Origin: Mucilaginibacter arboris
GTDB lineage: Bacteria > Bacteroidota > Bacteroidia > Sphingobacteriales > Sphingobacteriaceae
Assembly: GCF_009754915.1 (NCBI RefSeq)
Contig: NZ_WPIK01000001.1
Location: 186,001 to 250,000 of the forward strand
Reading direction: 5' to 3'
DNA length: 64,000 bases
In this document: positions 61,436 to 64,000 of the stretch, piece after piece
Layout of the letters: every line of letters starts with the position of its first letter
Position numbering within the stretch: the first letter of the stretch is position 1
Notes under the pieces: generated by a model
The model's database searches: none
The model's input: only the letters and a program-made list of their open reading frames with translations
Told to the model about the DNA's origin: nothing
Made by a program: the position numbers and the translations under genes

Positions 61436-61521
61436 TCAGCAAAACAAATTACCCTTCACCTTTTCCCCTTTAACCTTTCCCCCCTTCACCTTCTATCCGC
61501 CTGTTTTTTTACCTTTGCCGC
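61436..61521. repeat. Pyrimidine-rich repeat and -7 box before hisS
   Basis: 61448-61500 consists of CCTTCACC / CCTTT words, complementary in kind to the purine repeats near 4392 and 12284. TACCTTTG (61510-61517) fits the -7 consensus and ends four bases before the hisS ATG. Confidence 0.55.
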
Positions 61522-63075
61522 ATGGCAGCCAACAAACCATCTGTACCGAAAGGAACCCGCGATTTCTCACCGGCCGAAATGGCCAAACGCAATTATATTT
61601 TTGATACGATAAAAACAGTATTCCGAAAATACGGCTACCAGGAAATCCAAACGCCTTCTATGGAAAATCTGGAAACCTTAACCGGAAAATATGGCGATGA
61701 AGGTGATAAGTTGATTTTTAAGATATTGAATAATGGAGATTTAATTAATCAAACACTATTAAAATCTTTTGATGAATTACTAAGTCTTCTAAATTCAAAA
61801 GGATTGGAAGTAGATATTTTAAATATTGAAAACGAAGAAGTAGGAAATGGAAATAAAGATCGAAAAGTTTCATGGAGAGACATTACAAGTAAATCATTTG
61901 AACAAATTTTTGAAAAGCTACGTTACGATTCAGATGACTTGTTTGAATTATATCAATTAACCTCATTAAAATTAGGAAACACTGTTTCCGAAAAAGCCCT
62001 TCGTTACGATTTAACCGTTCCCTTCGCCCGTTATGTAGTTTCTCATCAAAGTGAAATTACTTTTCCTTTCAAACGCTTTCAAGTGCAACCGGTTTGGCGT
62101 GCAGATCGTCCCCAAAAAGGCCGTTACCGCGAGTTTTACCAATGTGATGCCGACGTGGTTGGTTCTGATTCTTTGCTGAACGAAGCTGAATTTATTCTGA
62201 TTTATGATGAAGCTTTAAGCAATTTTGGCTTAAAGGATTTTACCATCAAAATTAATAACCGTAAAATTTTATCCGGCATTGCCGAAATTATTGGTAAACC
62301 AGAATTGATTGTGGATATGACGGTTGCCATTGATAAATTAGATAAAATTGGTATGGCCGGCGTAAGCAAAGAATTGCTGGAACGCGGTTTTACAGAAGAT
62401 GACTTGCAAAAACTTACACCAGTAATTTTATTAGGCGGCGGAAATGATGAAAAAATTGATGCCTTAAAAAAAGTATTGGCAGCTTCTCCAATCGGTTTAA
62501 AAGGAATTGAAGAAATCAATACTGTTTTTACCTACCTAAAAAATGCAAGGTTAAAAACAGCAAAACTGGAACTCGATATTACACTTGCCCGCGGTTTAAA
62601 CTATTATACCGGTGCAATTTTCGAAGTAAAAACCAACGAAGTAGCCATGGGAAGCATTGGCGGCGGCGGCCGTTACGATGATTTAACCGGAATGTTTGGC
62701 TTAAAAGGAATGACCGGAGCCGGAATTTCTTTTGGTGCCGACCGGATTTATGATGTTTTAGAGGAATTAAAGCTTTTCCCGGAGGATGCCACACAAGGCA
62801 CACAAGTTTTAATTTGTTGTTTTGATAAGGAGTTTGAAAACTACGGTTTCCAATTAGTGAATCAATTACGGCAGCAGGAAATCCGTGCAGAATTATATCC
62901 GCCGGGCGCAAAAATCAAAAAGCAGTTGGATTACGCTAATAATAAAAATATTCCATTTACGATTATGATTGGCAGCGAAGAAATGCAACGCGGCTTGTTA
63001 TCCTTAAAAAACATGCAAACCGGCGAGCAGCGAAAGCTTTTGGTAGAACAGGTTCTGGCTGAATTACAAGCTTAA
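61522..63075 (+). CDS. hisS: Histidyl-tRNA synthetase with an AT-rich internal insert
   Basis: 517 residues, about 60 longer than usual for this phylum. Class II core: [39 protein letters not shown] (motif 2), [14 protein letters not shown] (His-binding) and [17 protein letters not shown], then the anticodon domain. Residues about 74-154 (61741-61983) replace a normally short loop. That stretch is about 25% GC against about 42% in the flanks and contains [17 protein letters not shown]. The frame stays open and catalytic motifs are intact, so the enzyme is probably active. Confidence 0.95.
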   Translation: MAANKPSVPKGTRDFSPAEMAKRNYIFDTIKTVFRKYGYQEIQTPSMENLETLTGKYGDEGDKLIFKILNNGDLINQTLLKSFDELLSLLNSKGLEVDILNIENEEVGNGNKDRKVSWRDITSKSFEQIFEKLRYDSDDLFELYQLTSLKLGNTVSEKALRYDLTVPFARYVVSHQSEITFPFKRFQVQPVWRADRPQKGRYREFYQCDADVVGSDSLLNEAEFILIYDEALSNFGLKDFTIKINNRKILSGIAEIIGKPELIVDMTVAIDKLDKIGMAGVSKELLERGFTEDDLQKLTPVILLGGGNDEKIDALKKVLAASPIGLKGIEEINTVFTYLKNARLKTAKLELDITLARGLNYYTGAIFEVKTNEVAMGSIGGGGRYDDLTGMFGLKGMTGAGISFGADRIYDVLEELKLFPEDATQGTQVLICCFDKEFENYGFQLVNQLRQQEIRAELYPPGAKIKKQLDYANNKNIPFTIMIGSEEMQRGLLSLKNMQTGEQRKLLVEQVLAELQA

Positions 63076-63152
63076 CTATTTTATTATTTCAGCTTTTTTG
63101 CATTTAAGCCGAAGAGAGAAATCTTTATTAAAGAAAAAAAACGCTTTGAAGA

Positions 63153-63197
63153 ATGCTTCTTTTATCAACCTAAAAATTAAGGTGATAAAAGAAGCAT
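63153..63197. terminator. Inverted motif pair between convergent genes
   Basis: ATGCTTCTTTTA (63153-63164) and TAAAAGAAGCAT (63186-63197) form a 16-bp stem, extended past a one-base bulge by CCT/AGG. It lies between the hisS and TonB-receptor stops. T-runs are absent, so terminator activity is inferred. Confidence 0.75.
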
Positions 63198-63212
63198 TAT
63201 GGTTGTGATGGC

Positions 63213-64000
63213 TTATTTTTTAATCTGCAACGGAATATAAACACCAAAAGTAATGTTCCGGCCCATGTTGTAAACGCCTAAAGTTGGATCAGTCTGGTCT
63301 AAACGGCCAGGTTTTAATCTGCTTAAAGCATCGTAATAAGCTTTGTTTAGCAAGTTATTTCCGCTGACAGATAACCTTAAAGGCTGATGTTTGAGCATTA
63401 AGGTTGTACCAATACCAGCATTTAACAAAGTATAACCGCTGGTTGGTGTTTCAAAATCAGGATCGAAACGGTTTTGTGCGAAGTTGTTATCAATCCCAAT
63501 ATAAACATAAGAATCGGTTGTGTGCTTTATTTTAGGTTCAAAACGTAAAGTATTGCGTAGGCTTCCGGCTGGAATAAAAGAAAGCGGCCTGTTTAAACTT
63601 GTGTTTTGCGCGTAAGTATAACCAAACAGGTTTTCAAAATGGATAAACGAAGTTGGATGAATGGTTAAACTTCCTTCAAAACCAGATAAATTAGCATTAA
63701 CTTGCCCGTAACGGTAAACCGGATAAAGCTGTGGATTACCGTTAGCATCATTAACCGTTATGTTATCGCCCTTTTTATTAGCTGCATAAATAAAATCGTG
63801 AATATAGTTTTCGTAAATACCCAGGCTTCCGGTTATCATTTTGCTTTCATATTCCAGCGTTGCATCTACCTGATAGCTTCTTTCCGGTTTTAAGTTAGGG
63901 TTACCAATTTCATATCGATAAGTTCCTTCGTGTACACCATTTGAACCTAATTCTGCCGGGTTAGGCGACCGGAAAGCAGAACCTGCGTTAGCTTTAAAAT
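63213..64000 (-). CDS. TonB-dependent outer-membrane receptor, C-terminal part (5' end outside window)
   Basis: The frame is open to the window edge, giving about 262 residues of barrel. FRSPNPAELG, YEIGNPNLKPERSYQVDATLEYE, GFEGSLTIHPTSFIHFENLFGYTYAQN and LSVSGNNLLNKAYYDALSRLKP are standard barrel sequences of siderophore- or metal-type receptors (NPxLKPE; NNLLNKAYYD). The chain ends FGVYIPLQIKK. The ligand is unknown. An internal ATG at 63839 is not the start. Confidence 0.93.
   Translation of the reverse strand, partial: FKANAGSAFRSPNPAELGSNGVHEGTYRYEIGNPNLKPERSYQVDATLEYESKMITGSLGIYENYIHDFIYAANKKGDNITVNDANGNPQLYPVYRYGQVNANLSGFEGSLTIHPTSFIHFENLFGYTYAQNTSLNRPLSFIPAGSLRNTLRFEPKIKHTTDSYVYIGIDNNFAQNRFDPDFETPTSGYTLLNAGIGTTLMLKHQPLRLSVSGNNLLNKAYYDALSRLKPGRLDQTDPTLGVYNMGRNITFGVYIPLQIKK

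Noticed and set aside
61741-61983. Intein or group II intron in hisS
   Set aside because: Far too short for an intein (about 80 residues), no splice-junction Cys/Ser or His-Asn, and the frame is open throughout.
907-63197. The dispersed word as a polarity signal (KOPS-like) or Chi-like site
   Set aside because: The exact copies split about 16 to 14 between strands, whereas those signals are strongly strand-biased within a replichore; a whole-genome check is still needed.

Overview
The window is about 41-42% GC and reads as chromosome of a member of the Bacteroidota, most likely family Sphingobacteriaceae (Pedobacter/Mucilaginibacter-like). The signs are TonB-dependent receptors with carboxypeptidase-regulatory-like N-domains, a PafA-type phosphatase, DUF1080, YXWGXW and HYC_CC_PP family proteins, a TPP-riboswitch/receptor/PnuT unit, TAnnTTTG-type -7 promoter boxes, and weak or absent Shine-Dalgarno sequences. 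No rRNA, tRNA, CRISPR array or complete transposon was recognised.

Layout. 1-5.1 kb: an SMP-30 hydrolase (5' end outside), a tandem Uma2 pair, an FKBP lipoprotein, aspS and a ParE-type toxin-antitoxin pair. 5.2-13.9 kb: a TPP riboswitch driving a TonB receptor and a PnuC-family (PnuT-like) transporter, an acyl-CoA dehydrogenase-like flavoprotein, MgtC, a PafA-like phosphatase, a degenerate thiamine-pyrophosphokinase-like protein and an SDR. 13.9-17.4 kb: an OmpA lipoprotein, a three-gene metal (probably copper) cassette, a second ParE pair and a frameshifted MazE-like gene. 17.5-22.2 kb: a YfiT-type enzyme, an amidase divergent from an FAD oxidoreductase, and a GNAT. 22.4-27.1 kb: a tetR-tolC-emrA-emrB drug-efflux operon. 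27.3-34.9 kb: PIG-L, DUF1080, an ECF sigma/anti-sigma set, DinB and a histidine kinase. 35-41.2 kb: gltX, Fic, an array of palindromes, an amidase lipoprotein, a PIN-type TA pair and glnS. 41.4-46.3 kb: porin-like proteins, a sigma54 response regulator coupled to a 68-residue DHp-like protein, and a holin-like/envelope pair. 46.6-54.7 kb: trmB, atl, an AhpD-like protein, tag, polA and glgA-glgC. 54.7-64 kb: a UlaG-like hydrolase, ybaB, a serine beta-lactamase-fold lipoprotein, fumC, S1/P1 nuclease, LMW-PTP, a PIN TA pair, hisS with an unusual insert, and the 3' part of a TonB receptor.

The most striking signal is not a gene. A 12-base word, TAAAAGAAGCAT (or its complement), occurs exactly about 30 times, with about 28 close variants (TAAAAGAAGTAT, TAAAAGAAGCAC and the sister word TAAAAACAGYAT). 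It lies on both strands, between genes and inside genes, and is read in five of the six possible frames (the sixth holds a stop). Many copies carry a T-tract 5-7 bases upstream, many sit on or beside stop codons, and five inverted pairs make hairpins, at least two of them terminator-like. This is the architecture of DNA-uptake sequences (Neisseria DUS, Haemophilus USS), which I do not know to be described in this group. The efflux operon is nearly free of the word. Other points of interest are the DHp-like mini-protein, the ~41-bp palindrome array beside fic, the AT-rich in-frame insert in hisS, the active-site-less TPK-like protein, and similar palindromes upstream of tetR and a porin gene.
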